64,000 bases of DNA from Haliclystus octoradiatus (lineage: Eukaryota > Cnidaria > Staurozoa > Stauromedusae > Haliclystidae), in NCBI GenBank assembly GCA_916610825.1, contig OU744450.1, positions 13,338,489-13,402,488 on the forward strand, read 5' to 3'. The notes below the pieces were generated by a model. The model had not been told where the DNA came from. It saw only the letters and a program-made list of their open reading frames with translations, and made no database searches. Each line of letters starts with the position of its first letter. Within the stretch, counting starts at the first letter, position 1. A program made the position numbers and the translations under genes. Of the stretch, positions 23,822-34,428 are shown one piece after another.

Positions 23822-26800
23822 ATGACTACTACTGAAAATTTAAATCTTGATCACATTTACAGTCAGTGTGAATTGGTCGAGAGATTAGGATACATTACTA
23901 ACAATGATTTATATAAATGCGTCATGTCATTCGCTACACAAAATGTCAGAAGTTAGTTGAAGAACATCGACAGCGTCATAGAGCTGATTAAAACAAGCAA
24001 TATTAAGGTACTCGCATTGCAAGAAATTTGGCAAGGTGGTAGCATCTCTTTAGAATATTCTGATTATATTTTATGGGAAGAAACAAATCGCGAGGTGGGG
24101 GTGTTGGATTAGTTGTCCATAACTCTCTAAACTGCACTAAAAACGAATTATTATCAAAAATTAATAGTGACATCGAAATTGTTGCAGCTGAATCCTTACG
24201 TTTTGTGTTTGTATCAGTTTACATTCCACCACATTCAAATTTTCCGAATGCAATTTCAATTTTGAGAAATGTTTTATCTACCTATTACCATAGAACAGTG
24301 TTCATTGGTGGTGATTTCAATGTTGACATGTTGCTTGAATCTCTAAAACTGAACGATCTAATCACAAGCTGCATGGATTTCAAGTTTTTTCCACTCACTG
24401 TTCGACCAACAAGAATCACTAAAAAACCATGCACTCTCCTACAGTGGCGGATCCAGGAAGGCCCGACAAGGGCAAGTGCAAACGTCAGATTTTTAAACTG
24501 TTTGATGGCGCCGCGGCTGTTGTTTTGCTTCATTCTTTACGAAAACAATAACTGAGATAACGACTTGTAAATGAAATTTCGTCCTGAGTACGTCATATTT
24601 TCGTAGAAGATTGGAAGTAGCAGTACGATTGTTATAATGATGGTATGATTGGACACTAGACTAGAAGGAAGTCAACTTAATTTGACCAATCAACGACACT
24701 GATTTTGCTACCGCGGAAGTAGAGCATCCAATAGATTGCTTTGATTTCGCTCCCCTCAGATGACGTAGCCTTCAAAGAATTTAGCTATGAACCAATGATA
24801 ATCCTCTATTTCACATTCCTGACATAGTTCGCCCCCCTCGGCATCCGTGAGTAACAAAGCTTGTCTTGCTTACTGTCCTGCTTGTACTTTCTTTTCTCTT
24901 TTTGTTGTTTTTAAACCCTTGAATCAGTCATCGTCATCTAGCCTCCTTTTGTTAACTTAATCACAAATGGCAGTTCATAATCATTGTTGGAAGTTAAAGA
25001 TATTTAAATCTTGGCGATCTTTCTCAAGATAAAACTGAAGCAGTTTGAAACATATACTCCAAGAAGATTATTTCACATGAGTTCAAGATGTCATTTTATT
25101 TGAACGATGCTGGTAGAAGTTTGTGAATTTCCAGAGTTGCAGTTTGCATCGTCAGAGAGCAAACTCATAAACTCATAAGGTCATCTCAAATTTGGTGAAA
25201 ATTTATCTTGGTATCATGATTCACGAGGCATCCTTATCCAAACTCCGGAAATACTAAACAAGACAAATGTTCTTCTCTCTCCAGGGTACATTGTTTATAT
25301 TTGTATTTACTATTTTCTTACAAATGCTGATAATTAAACTTGAATATATAATTGTTTTTCTTGGTTACAACATTTTTTGTCGCTGTAAATTTGGAATAAC
25401 TATGAGATAGACCATACTTTGTAGCTAATTGAAAGTCCGATTTGGATATGCAAAAACGATGCTACAGACGTCCTAAGAGGTTTTAAATTTCAAACATTTT
25501 CCGGGGGGAATGCCCCCGGACCCACCTAGATGGACGGGGCTTCGCCCCTCTACCCCAGAAATCTTGCACCCCTCAGATTTATGGCTGGATCCATCCCTGC
25601 TCTCCTAGACAATATTTTTACGAATTACAAAGATAACTTAACAACAGGTACTATCACAACTGATTTGTCCGATCATCTATGTCCTTTTGCTTATTTTCAA
25701 TTTAAAGAAAAGAAAATATCAATATCTCTTTCTTTTCGCAATACCAGTAATACCAATCTAGAAATTCTTAGAAATCACCTTTCACAGTGCAATTGCTACC
25801 TTCAAGATGATCCTATTCAAGCTTTTTCTCAATTCCATACCCAATTTCAAAATTATCTTAACGATGCATGTCCAAATATTCACACAAATTTAAACAAAAT
25901 TAAACAAAAAATTAACCCATGGATGACCAAAGGAATCCTAATTTCTAGAAAATGTAAAAATGAAATTACATCATAAATGGATCACAACTCAAAATCTTGA
26001 AATTAAAATTTGTATAACATTTACACAAAAATTTATTTCAAAGTTGTTCGTAAAAGAAAAATCTTATATTGGGACTATTTTTACAAACACTACAAAAATG
26101 ACATTAAACTTTGATCGAAAGCCACAAACAACCTCCTTGGTAGAAAAAAAAGAAAAATCGTTTTCCTGAATTCTTTCACGTAAATAACAAAAAAATCGTG
26201 AACACATATGAAATTGTTGAAGCCTTTAATGAATTTTTTACAAATGTTGCACCTCAGCTTGCCAGTAAATTTTCAAACACTGATAATTTCAAGCGCTATT
26301 TGCCCCCCAATCCTGATACATCATTTAAATTCAAACTTGTTTCTCAAATACTGTCTCCAAAGCTATAAAAAAAATGAAAAATAAAAGCAGTACCTCTTTT
26401 GACTCTGTCTCCAATAAATGTTTGAAAGATGTCCATGCTGAAATCCAATCACCCTTAACCTAACTTATCAACTTATCACTCAAAACAGGATATTTTCCAA
26501 GCGAGTGCAAACTCGCAAAAATTTTACCCATTTTTAAAGCAGGTGATCTCCACATCCTCTCGAATCACAGACCCATTTCTTTATTGACCACTTTTTCCAA
26601 AGTTTTTGAAAGAATAGTTTATAACCAAGTGTACCCATATTTCGAAGAACATTTTCTAACTAAATTTCAATTTGGTTTCCGCAAGTCATATGAAACTACT
26701 CATTGCATTTTAAATTTTTTGAACAACATTTTTTCCAATCGATCTAGCAAACACCATATTGCCATCTTTCTAGATCTAAAAAAGGCGTTTGACACCGTCA

Positions 26801-27835
26801 ACCACAAAATACTTTTACAAAAATGTGCCATTATGGTTTTATCAATGTAGAGTTCCAGTGGTTTCAAAATTATCTTTTTCATAGGCAACAGGCTGTCACA
26901 ATTGACAATATTACATCTTCGCCTCCGACAATTACCTGTGATGTACCTCACGGAAGCATACTTGGACCACTTCTATTTTAATCTACATAAATGATTTGCC
27001 TTCAAATTCAAAATTCCATATAAGTTTGTTTGCTGATGACACCACACTTCAATTATCAGACTCTGATTTCATTAAGCTCCAGTACAATGTAAATCATGAA
27101 CTTAACATTATTTCCAAGTGGTTTTTTGATAATCAACTAACATTAAATGAAAACAAAACAAATTATATGATATTCAACAACCCAATGAAAAGAAATCTTG
27201 ATATCTAACTGAACAACTTATCTATTGAACGATGTGGGACTAATTGTTCCAACTCGTCTATTAAATTCCTTGGCATATTTCTTGATGACAAGCTTAATTT
27301 AAACGACACGTTGAATTCATCTGTAAGAAAATACGCAGACTCTGTTACACCTAGATTAAACTCAAAGACTTTCTTACCACCAGTCATAAAGCACAAATCT
27401 ATTCTTCAATAATTCAACCACACATAGAATACAGCATTCCTATTTGGGGTCATGCTTCAAATCTTAGTCAGTTGAGCAAACTCCAAAAAAGATGTGTCCG
27501 CATTGTTGTTAATGCTAAATGTTTGAGTCACACAACTCCAATTCTGAAAAGCTTGAGAATATTGAAATCAAAAGATTTATATCTTTTGAAAATTTTTGCT
27601 GTCTTACAAAAAGTTGCTTTCAAACGTGCTCCTGAAATTGTATCTTCCAACTTTATATACTTAAAATTGATAAGAGAAAACGTGATATCTTTCACATCCC
27701 ATTCGTTGCAACAACTTTCTTGCAAAACCTCTAAAATTATAGACTACCTTACCTTTGGAACAACAAAAAGTTCTATGACATCGACCCTTCTTCAACAGAC
27801 TTCCGGTACAGACATCTTTATTTGCTACTGTGATT
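23822..27835 (+). pseudogene. LINE ORF2 (endonuclease + reverse transcriptase), CR1/L2-like, inactivated
   Basis: The start MTTTENLNLDH at 23822 is followed by the endonuclease motifs SFATQNVRS (then a stop), LALQEIWQGG, FVSVYIPPHSN, FIGGDFNVDM and LSDHLCPF. The last lies beyond the hAT insertion at 24442-25599; splicing out the insertion restores the KKPCTLL|DNIFTNY frame. The RT has SNHRPISLLTTFSKVFE, FQFGFRKSYETTH, IFLDLKKAFDTVNHK, GSILGPLLF and SLFADDTTLQL. The tail reads LSKLQKRCVRIV and FHIPFV..LWNN. Several stops and frameshifts make it dead. The 3' end runs directly into the YqaJ gene near 27815-27835 with no visible 3' UTR. Confidence 0.85.
24442..25599 (+). mobile_element. Non-autonomous hAT element inserted in LINE ORF2
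   Basis: Its 1,158 bp are bounded by CAGTGGCGGATCCAG on the left and CTGGATCCATCCCTG on the right (imperfect terminal inverted repeats). They are flanked by the perfect 8 bp duplication CTCTCCTA (24434-24441 and 25600-25607). The 8 bp duplication, CAGTGGCGGATCC-type ends and a GC-rich right subterminal region are typical of hAT. There is no transposase ORF. The open frames crossing its borders (24073-24555, 25530-25976) are chimeras of LINE and hAT. Confidence 0.9.
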
Positions 27836-29318
27836 GCTGCAAGGACGGTTGCGTGGAGGTAAAATGTCCCTTTTGCTTAGATGGGATAGATTTCGAAAAT
27901 TACATTAATGGACGTGCTTCCTGTTTGACACTTGATAATGATGGTAAATATTCCCTTAAGCGTGATCATTCGTACTACTATCAAGTACAACACCAGCTCT
28001 TCACCACAAAGAAGTTATATAACGACTTCATTGTTTATGGATTTGATTCCAGCTCCAGAAAATTTGTTACCGACAGAATTTATCCTGACACAGTACACTG
28101 GGCCAATAACATCCCCAAACTTAAAACGTTTTGGTATTCCTGTGTCCTCCCTGAAGTTTTAGGTAGATGGTAAACAAGAAATTCTTGTCGCGTTTCTGAG
28201 ACCATGGAAACAACAGGTTCTTGCTACTGCCAAGAGTCTTCAAATCTTCCAACTGTCATATGTTGTAATCTTCAATGCCCTATAAAAATATTCCACCGAC
28301 ACTGTATTCTTCCTTCTGACGTTTCTGAAGTAGCAAAATCATGGTATTGTCCGCATTGCCGAAAACTTGAGCAATTCAAGAGGGGTAAAAGTAATAGAAT
28401 TAATAGCAATAGAATAAATACACCTAACAGAGTTGTACCACCGCAAGATGAAGATGCATTTTCTAGAAGCGTGATATTTGTTTGTCAAAAAAAACTTGCT
28501 GTGGGAGAGAAATTCGTAAAATGTACAAATAATCAATGTGAAAATGGCCAGTATTTCCATCTTAGCTGCCTGGGATACAAAAGGAGGCCCAACAATTGCA
28601 AGACAACCTGGATGTGTCAGTGGTGCAATGTAAATCAATTGTTATCCCCTCCCACAATCTACAAAATCCGGCAATCAATCTGCTCAACCAAACTGGTACA
28701 GATGGGGGCCCTATGACGAAGACACCTATGATATTGAGCTTATTTCTGTGACAATAGGAAAGATTGAAAAATATGCAGCGATTGCCTTTCTTTTAGAAAG
28801 TGATATAAATTTGATTATCTCTCCATCTGGGTGGCTGACTGGCATTATAATTCACCATGCTCAAGTTTTATTGAAAAAATATTTGCATTTCTTCAATAGC
28901 AAGACCCCACCGCCCTAATCTTGGCCCTCTCAGAAATTTTGATATTGTTGACTCTGATTTTGTGCAAATTTTGCATACAGGAGCTAGTCACTGGGTCTGC
29001 GTAAGCTCTATCGAGAGTGCTGAAGGCAATGTGAGATTATTTGACAGATTATACCATGATGTTATACACGATGAAATCAAGCTACAAGTTCATTGTTTAG
29101 TGGGCAGAGAATGCAATGTAGACGTTGCACCTGTGCAACAACAGCTTAATGGCAACGACTGTGGGGTTTTTGCCATAGCATTTGCTACATGCCTAGCAAA
29201 TAATGTGGACCCTTGTACTATTGAGTTTGATATTCCTAATATGCGTGCACATTTACTTACTTGTATTCAATGTGGCATCATGGAGCTGTTTCCTACGAAA
29301 GAATCACTCAAAAGATAA
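27815..29318 (+). pseudogene. YqaJ nuclease - PHD - PHD - Ulp1 protease fusion (ISL2EU accessory protein), 5' truncated
   Basis: CDCCKDGCVEVKCPF starts the YqaJ (lambda-exonuclease-like) core; E-x-K is the catalytic motif, and HSYYYQVQHQLF and ...LPEVLGRW complete the fold. A TAA at 28171-28173 follows. The same frame then gives PHD 1 (CYCQES...CCNLQC...H-C...WYCPHC, from 28222) and PHD 2 (FVCQKK...KCTNNQC...FHLSC...WMCQWC, 28470-28625). After frame shifts near 28700 and 28900 a C48/Ulp1 protease follows: SPSGWLTGIIIHHAQVLL, HTGASHWVCV (His), LFDRLYHD (Asp), VQQQLNGNDCGVFAIAFA (Gln, Cys). All triad residues are present. The N-terminal part is missing. Family knowledge suggests a role in transposon DNA processing; the protease role is unknown. 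Confidence 0.8.
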
Positions 29319-29812
29319 TTTTGCTGTTTTAGTTGAAACACATTATAATATATGACACAACATTATTATGTATTAATAAATCAAGATTATAAGATTAATT
29401 GATATTTTATTCACTCAAAATCATAAGGAATGCCATGATAAAGAGTGTAATAATCTCAACATTATTTCTTAACATTAATAAAATGTAACCTAGATTAAAT
29501 TAATTAACGTTAAGTAATATTTGATTGTAAATTGCACGGATGAAACCAAGTGTAAATTGATGAGTGTAATGTAATATAGTTGAATATTTCATAATTTCTG
29601 TAGTTCTTTTTTGATAGATATCTGGAAAGCCACGTTTTAATAACAGGATGGAGAAATTGATAATTTCTTTTATATGTGTAAGATAAATTAATGATATTTA
29701 AATTTCCCTCTATATAAATGCCACCTGTTTCTAGCGGTCCAGTTTGACAAGACAAATAACAGTAAATAAATAATTATTGTTAAAGATTACTTCAAGAGGT
29801 TTCCCTGCGAAA

Positions 29813-29942
29813 GACAGTTCAGGGGTTCATGAACAGTTCATGAACATTAAATGGCCCCAATTTTCATGAACTGTTCATGAACTGTTCAGGAAAACTTGGA
29901 CCATTTAACGTTCATAAACTGTTCATGAACTCCTGGACTGTT
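29813..29942. repeat. Short palindromic element built of TTCATGAACTG words
   Basis: Arms of about 50 bp (GACAGTTCAGGGGTTCATGA, complementary at the right end to TTCATGAACTCCTGGACTG) include repeated GTTCATGAACTGTTCATGAA motifs, themselves self-complementary, around a short centre. MITE-like or foldback. Confidence 0.65.
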
Positions 29943-30117
29943 TTTTACAGTGGTTTATAATGCAATACAGTGTAATCTTGTTGACATCATGACCTGATGA
30001 ACATAATAAGCAGGTTATATTTAACTATGATAATTCACTTTGGATCACTGCATCTTTCATGCTCATTGATGTTCAAATAAAGTCACTGCTGAGTTGATAT
30101 TAATTAGGTTATACTAA

Positions 30118-30500
30118 AAAGTAATGTAGACGGTGTCGCCCTACCAAAGGCACCCGTACCACTCCTCTATTTCTAGATGATTGGCTTTTTTCGCTGAGAG
30201 TAATGACTTTAAACGCTCTTTGTTGATCTCAGCCACAACACTGCAGATCAATTTCAACAGATTTCATGGCAGATAGGTCTTGATTGTCAATGCGAAACGA
30301 TTCGCCACAGCTACTCACAATGCAATTTCCTCTGGACCATTCCATCTGCCATCCTCAGATGGTACTCATTTGATGTTTCAGATAATGTCAAGGCCGAGTT
30401 GACCGTAGAGGGATTTGAATCACGGTCGATCAGATATGATCCGATCTGAAGTCCGGTTGCTCTGCCATCTGAGCTAATCCTCCACTAAGGCTAATCCTCC
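30118..30500 (-). mobile_element. tRNA-derived SINE
   Basis: The minus strand begins with a tRNA-like head: GGATTAGCTCAGATGGCAGA (A box, 30483 downward) and GTGATTCAAATCCC (B box, about 30409-30425), separated by a CCGGACTTCAGA anticodon-arm-like region. The head is preceded by a second GGAGGATTAGC. About 300 bp of non-coding body follows. Near-identical 12 bp flanks, AGGTTATACTAA (30106-30117) and AGGTTACACTAA (30501-30512), look like a target-site duplication. Confidence 0.65.
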
Positions 30501-30587
30501 AGGTTACACTAAGTTATAAAATATATGCATAAAAATGAGGGTTACGTACCCTTGTAAATTAGAACATGCTAAATTAAATGCAAGTAG

Positions 30588-32039
30588 TCAATTGAATGAT
30601 ACAATCGGTGGACATAAATTCACAAGGGCGGAACACACCCTCACCATTCTATCTAGAAGAGACACTGAATTTTCCTCTGGTCCAGATTTGTCACAAGTAA
30701 GATAGTCCGTAGGAAGCGTAGACTGTAATATGGTATATTTCTGTCTCAACGATCCAATTACACGTTCCACATGAATCCTCACATTGGCTATTCCTTTGGT
30801 TGTTTCGACATCAATAGGATCCAATTGATTCTTTCCTTTGGTAAATGCTGGGATGTTAATTTCAGCATAATGAAGCCATACAGACTCGTGAACAGTGAAT
30901 CCTCGGTCAGCTAAACCTAGGTCACCAGGAAGCAAATTATCCAATATACCTGAGGTGTTTGTGATGTTCTCTGATTTCCGTCCCCCATAAGCCTTTGAAA
31001 TGAAGGAAATTGTTCCTTGGGGTGTAATACCTATTAGTACTTTAGCAGTGTTGTTACGCTTGTATGATGAAAACGTTTGAGCCCTAGCAAGTAAATTACT
31101 GGGTCGGTCAATGAATACTTCAAAGCAGTCTATGATTACTGTGACCTTGTGCCCAAAAGAATGCTTAAAACAATTAGGTATAGTCCTCCAAAGGCTCTCC
31201 CTGTCAGGCCAGCAAATTAAAGGACTAAGGGAAATATCCAATGCAAATAGCCAATGACAAAATATGCGAGAAATGGTGGATAATGAAACTTCAAATCTGT
31301 GTGCCAAGTCTTGGTGAGGAACATTCAACTTTAACTTCATTAGAACCATGACAAATTCCTGGAATTTAGTTGTGTTCATTGGATTTCTCTTGACACGGTT
31401 GGATACAAACAGGAACGCAGTATATAACAGACCAAATGAACTCAATCTAGTATAAAATTTTACCTTATTATTGTTGTGACGAAAGTACTCTTCATCAAAA
31501 TATGTTGACTTATTAAAATTATTTTTAACATAATCAAATTCCTATGTTTGTGTACCTTTCGACTGACATTCCAACTCCTCATCAGACATACAAATATCCG
31601 ATGAATCAAAACTTGGGTCACTTGATAAATATATTTGTTTTGTTAAACTGAGACATTTATCAAGAGACAATCTCTCTTCATCTCGCTTTCGTTTTGCTAC
31701 TGCCCTGCCAACTCTGTCTTCAACCGCTTTGCACTTTTCAGCAGAAGGTAAACTCTTCGAGTGACCAAGGTTGATAGATGGTACCCAATCAACATTGTAT
31801 CTATCCCATGTGTTTGCAGATTTACCAGAAACAAAGTGCTTGAAGCAAACACGATCATTTTGTAAGACCTTTTCTTTCAAATCATTTCGGCTAATGGCAG
31901 CTTTCCATTTTATTCGTCTCTCTGTTGATAACTCTTCCCAGCTTTCTCCTTGGTTTAAAATAACACTAGGTACCCTACAGTAAGTTACATGGAGTTCTTT
32001 ACTGTCATTGCTACATCCAACAATCATACAATAAACCAT
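30588..32039 (-). pseudogene. ISL2EU transposase, THAP domain + DDE_Tnp_4, one in-frame stop
   Basis: Start ATG at 32037-32039 (MVYCMIVGCSND). The THAP zinc finger has C-x4-C at the start, the RIKWKAAISR tryptophan, RVCFKHF (C-x2-H) and a WVPSINL box. A linker follows to ECQSKGTQT, then an in-frame TAG at 31542-31544. The same frame continues to [14 protein letters not shown], the usual N-terminal block of the DDE_Tnp_4 HTH region, [17 protein letters not shown] (helix-turn-helix), and the catalytic residues: Asp in [10 protein letters not shown], Asp in GLADRGF, Glu in [13 protein letters not shown]. Total 483 codons, a normal length. ORF starts upstream of 32039 are not homologous to THAP proteins. 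Apart from the TAG no lesion is visible. Confidence 0.85.
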
Positions 32040-32275
32040 TTTGAGAGAAAACAATATATTTTCTAACAATATTTGATGTAGCGTGTCGAAATAACTCAAA
32101 AGACAGATTATATCCACCAAGATGGCCGCCACTAAATGAAATATCACGTGACTGAAAACACAGTATATATATATATATATATAATAAAGTATTTGTGTGG
32201 GCAAAACATCAATTTGAGTGCTCAATGCTAAAAGCAGAGCAATATAAATAGTAGATCAAAGATCACAAGTTTATT

Positions 32276-32315
32276 CCGTTACTCTGAGTTTCGCGTAAAG
32301 ACGCTCTTCAGACGG
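32276..32315 (-). ncRNA. Hammerhead ribozyme motif (canonical core)
   Basis: Minus strand: CCGT / CTGAAGA / GCGT-CTTT-ACGC / GAAAC / CT-CAG-AG / TA / ACGG. Stem I (CCGT with ACGG) and a 4 bp stem II with G-C at its base are intact, and the CUGANGA and GAAA cores are exact. Cleavage would follow GTA. The flanking GTAGATCAAAGATCAC recurs beside the motif at 41826. Confidence 0.8.
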
Positions 32316-32392
32316 TTTTATTAAATAGATTTATTTAAAAGAATAGATTTATTTATATATATAGATATAAAATAAGAAAAGAGACGTTTTCT

Positions 32393-32432
32393 CCGTTACT
32401 CGAAGTTTCGCGCTGTAGCGCTCCTCAGACGG
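32393..32432 (-). ncRNA. Hammerhead ribozyme motif in left palindrome arm
   Basis: Minus strand: CCGT / CTGAGGA / GCGC-TACA-GCGC / GAAAC / CT-TCG-AG / TA / ACGG. The core fits CUGANGA, stem II is four G-C pairs, and stem I pairs CCGT with ACGG. This is the best-formed stem II of the set. Confidence 0.8.
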
Positions 32433-32610
32433 TTTTATTCATATAAAAAACATTTCTAAATTCACCAAAGATATATACATGATAAAAGTTTACACGCCTA
32501 TTGATTAAATTGCGGTTCTATTGTTATTTACTGCTATGTTAGTTTCCGTAGTAAATTATTATATGCTATTGTTTGTTTCCGTAGTAAATTATTATATGGT
32601 ATTGTTCTAT

Positions 32611-33135
32611 TTATGTTTTATCTAATTCCTTGAAATTTTTCAAATAAAATTTGTTTTCATGCCTGCATTTAGAAACCAGCTCAGATCTTCTATTTAATAA
32701 GTTCTTGTTTTTGTAAAACGTTATAAAAATTTTTTCCTCTAAACAGAGATGGCATTTTTTCAATATGTTGTTGTATGGCACTGCCGTTGATAGAATTGAC
32801 CATTTGACGAAGAATGATTTTCCGTTATCTTTTAATGACCAGATGTATTTAGACAACTCAGTGCGATTTTCATATTTTCTGTTGGTAAATGACGACTTAT
32901 GTTTCGTAAAACGATCTTTGAATGCTCCTTCAGTAAGGCCGATGTAGTTGTGGCCGTTTGCGTCCTCAGGTGTGGTTGCGTTGGCATTATATATTATGCT
33001 GGTTGTCAAGCATTTGTTGTCAAGAGGGCAGTTTATTTTGGAGCGGCAATTGCATTGTTTTGTTGCTTGTTCTTTGTTGTCGGCGTTCAATAATTTTCTG
33101 TTGTGGCTTCTCAGAATTGTTTCCATGTTTGCCAT
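32611..33135 (-). pseudogene. PLE GIY-YIG C-terminal fragment (inverted duplicate)
   Basis: Identical in translation to the last 174 residues of the plus-strand copy (MANMETILRSHNRKLL...), in the left arm of the palindrome. It lacks the RT domain, so it is a 5'-truncated duplicate and cannot code for a full protein. Open frames in the opposite strand (32765-33149) are shadows. Confidence 0.85.
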
Positions 33136-33174
33136 GCAGCAGTAGCTGACTTTTACATTATTTTTATTAAAAAG

Positions 33175-34017
33175 ATACCAGCTTCAATCAACCAGAGAAT
33201 ATCTGACCTTTCCTGCAACAACGATGCTTTTGAAAGGTCAAAATCCCCTTACATATGCGCGCTAAGATCTAGCGGCTATGACGCCGATTTTACCTACAAT
33301 CAACGACCCACCACCACTGCAGCTAAAAGGAATAGAAAAAGAAAAATAATTTGGTTCAACCCACCATTCAGCAAAAATGTTGACACAGACATAGCCAGAA
33401 AATTTATACTTTTACTGAACAAACATTTTCCGAAACATCACAAATACCACAAACTTTTTAATAAAAATAATGTAAAAGTCAGCTACTGCTGCATGGCAAA
33501 CATGGAAACAATTCTGAGAAGCCACAACAGAAAATTATTGAACGCCGACAACAAAGAACAAGCAACAAAACAATGCAATTGCCGCTCCAAAATAAACTGC
33601 CCTCTTGACAACAAATGCTTGACAACCAGCATAATATATAATGCCAACGCAACCACACCTGAGGACGCAAACGGCCACAACTACATCGGCCTTACTGAAG
33701 GAGCATTCAAAGATCGTTTTACGAAACATAAGTCGTCATTTACCAACAGAAAATATGAAAATCGCACTGAGTTGTCTAAATACATCTGGTCATTAAAAGA
33801 TAACGGAAAATCATTCTTCGTCAAATGGTCAATTCTATCAACGGCAGTGCCATACAACAACATATTGAAAAAATGCCATCTCTGTTTAGAGGAAAAAATT
33901 TTTATAACGTTTTACAAAAACAAGAACTTATTAAATAGAAGATCTGAGCTGGTTTCTAAATGCAGGCACGAAAACAAATTTTATTTGAAAAATTTCAAGG
34001 AATTAGATAAAACATAA
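33175..34017 (+). pseudogene. Penelope-like element ORF, C-terminal half: RT tail and GIY-YIG endonuclease
   Basis: The open frame runs from 33103, but sequence before 33175 belongs to the inverted arm, so homology starts at PASINQRISDLSCNNDAFE. RKIIWFNPPFSKNVDTDIAR and VKVSYCCMANMETILRSHN are the conserved end of PLE RT. A cysteine cluster CNCRSKINCPLDNKC precedes the GIY-YIG-like core, which shows YIGLTEGAFKDRFTKHK (Tyr, Arg, His), ELSKYIWSLK and CHLCLEEKIFI. The C-terminal end is HENKFYLKNFKELDKT. The family nicks target DNA with this domain. The RT palm is missing, so the copy is 5' truncated. Confidence 0.85.
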
Positions 34018-34195
34018 ATAGAACAATACCATATAATAATTTACTACGGAAACAAACAATAGCATATAATAATTTACTACGGAAACTAACATAGCAGTAA
34101 ATAACAATAGAACAGCAATTTAATCAATAGGCGTGTAAACTTTTATCATGTATATATCTTTGGTGAATTTAGAAATGTTTTTTATATGAATAAAA

Positions 34196-34235
34196 CCGTC
34201 CGAGGAGCGCTACAGCGCGAAACTTCGAGTAACGG
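34196..34235 (+). ncRNA. Hammerhead motif in right palindrome arm, core mutated
   Basis: Mirror copy of 32393-32432, with CCGAGGA in place of CTGAGGA: the invariant U of CUGANGA is now C. The stems are unchanged. By known hammerhead requirements this copy should be inactive, while its partner is intact. Confidence 0.75.
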
Positions 34236-34428
34236 AGAAAACGTCTCTTTTCTTATTTTATATCTATACAGCTCTGCTTACCGGTATTGAGCACTATATT
34301 GATGTTTTGCTCTTAATAAATAAATTTATTTATTTACTAAATCAACATTATTATTATTATCATATATATATATATATATACATATAATTAAATTAATTGG
34401 AAAAACACAAAAAATCAAACATTCATTT

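Larger units (their letters stand above)
29319..30587. other. Spacer between convergent transposon genes
   Basis: Non-coding and AT-rich. It holds poly(A)-signal-like AATAAA words just after the Ulp1 stop, a palindromic element at 29813-29942 and a tRNA-derived SINE at 30118-30500. Nothing else was seen. Confidence 0.5.
27810..32160. mobile_element. ISL2EU-like DNA transposon (5' side of its plus-strand gene lost)
   Basis: Two convergent genes define it: YqaJ-PHD-PHD-Ulp1 on the plus strand and THAP-DDE_Tnp_4 transposase on the minus strand, separated by a 1.27 kb non-coding spacer. This gene pair characterises ISL2EU (formerly IS4EU) elements related to Harbinger. The right end probably lies near the ATGGCCGCC/ATCACGTGAC sequence at 32120-32155. 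The left end is missing: the YqaJ gene starts abruptly at the LINE junction, so the left terminal repeat cannot be checked. Confidence 0.65.
32361..34267. repeat. Large near-perfect palindrome of a Penelope-like element (814 bp arms)
   Basis: 32361-33174 and 33454-34267 are inverted copies of equal length (814 bp) around a 279 bp spacer. I see only about three mismatches by eye. Each arm contains the 3' part of the PLE ORF (GIY-YIG region), its 3' UTR and a hammerhead motif. The spacer exists only in the plus-oriented copy. Partial inverted copies joined to a longer one are a known arrangement of PLEs. Confidence 0.9.

Noticed and set aside
24073..24555. 160-codon open frame as one gene
   Set aside because: The first part is LINE endonuclease; the end is hAT DNA inserted at 24442.
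27472..28173. 233-codon open frame as one gene
   Set aside because: It is a chimera: LINE ORF2 tail, out-of-frame LINE sequence, then YqaJ.
31542..32225. ATG at 32225 as the transposase start
   Set aside because: The THAP finger begins at the internal ATG 32037-32039; the extra 62 codons are hydrophobic translation of an AT repeat and the element end.
33103..33174. ATG at 33103 as the PLE protein start
   Set aside because: The first ~24 codons are antisense of the inverted arm; PLE homology begins after 33175.
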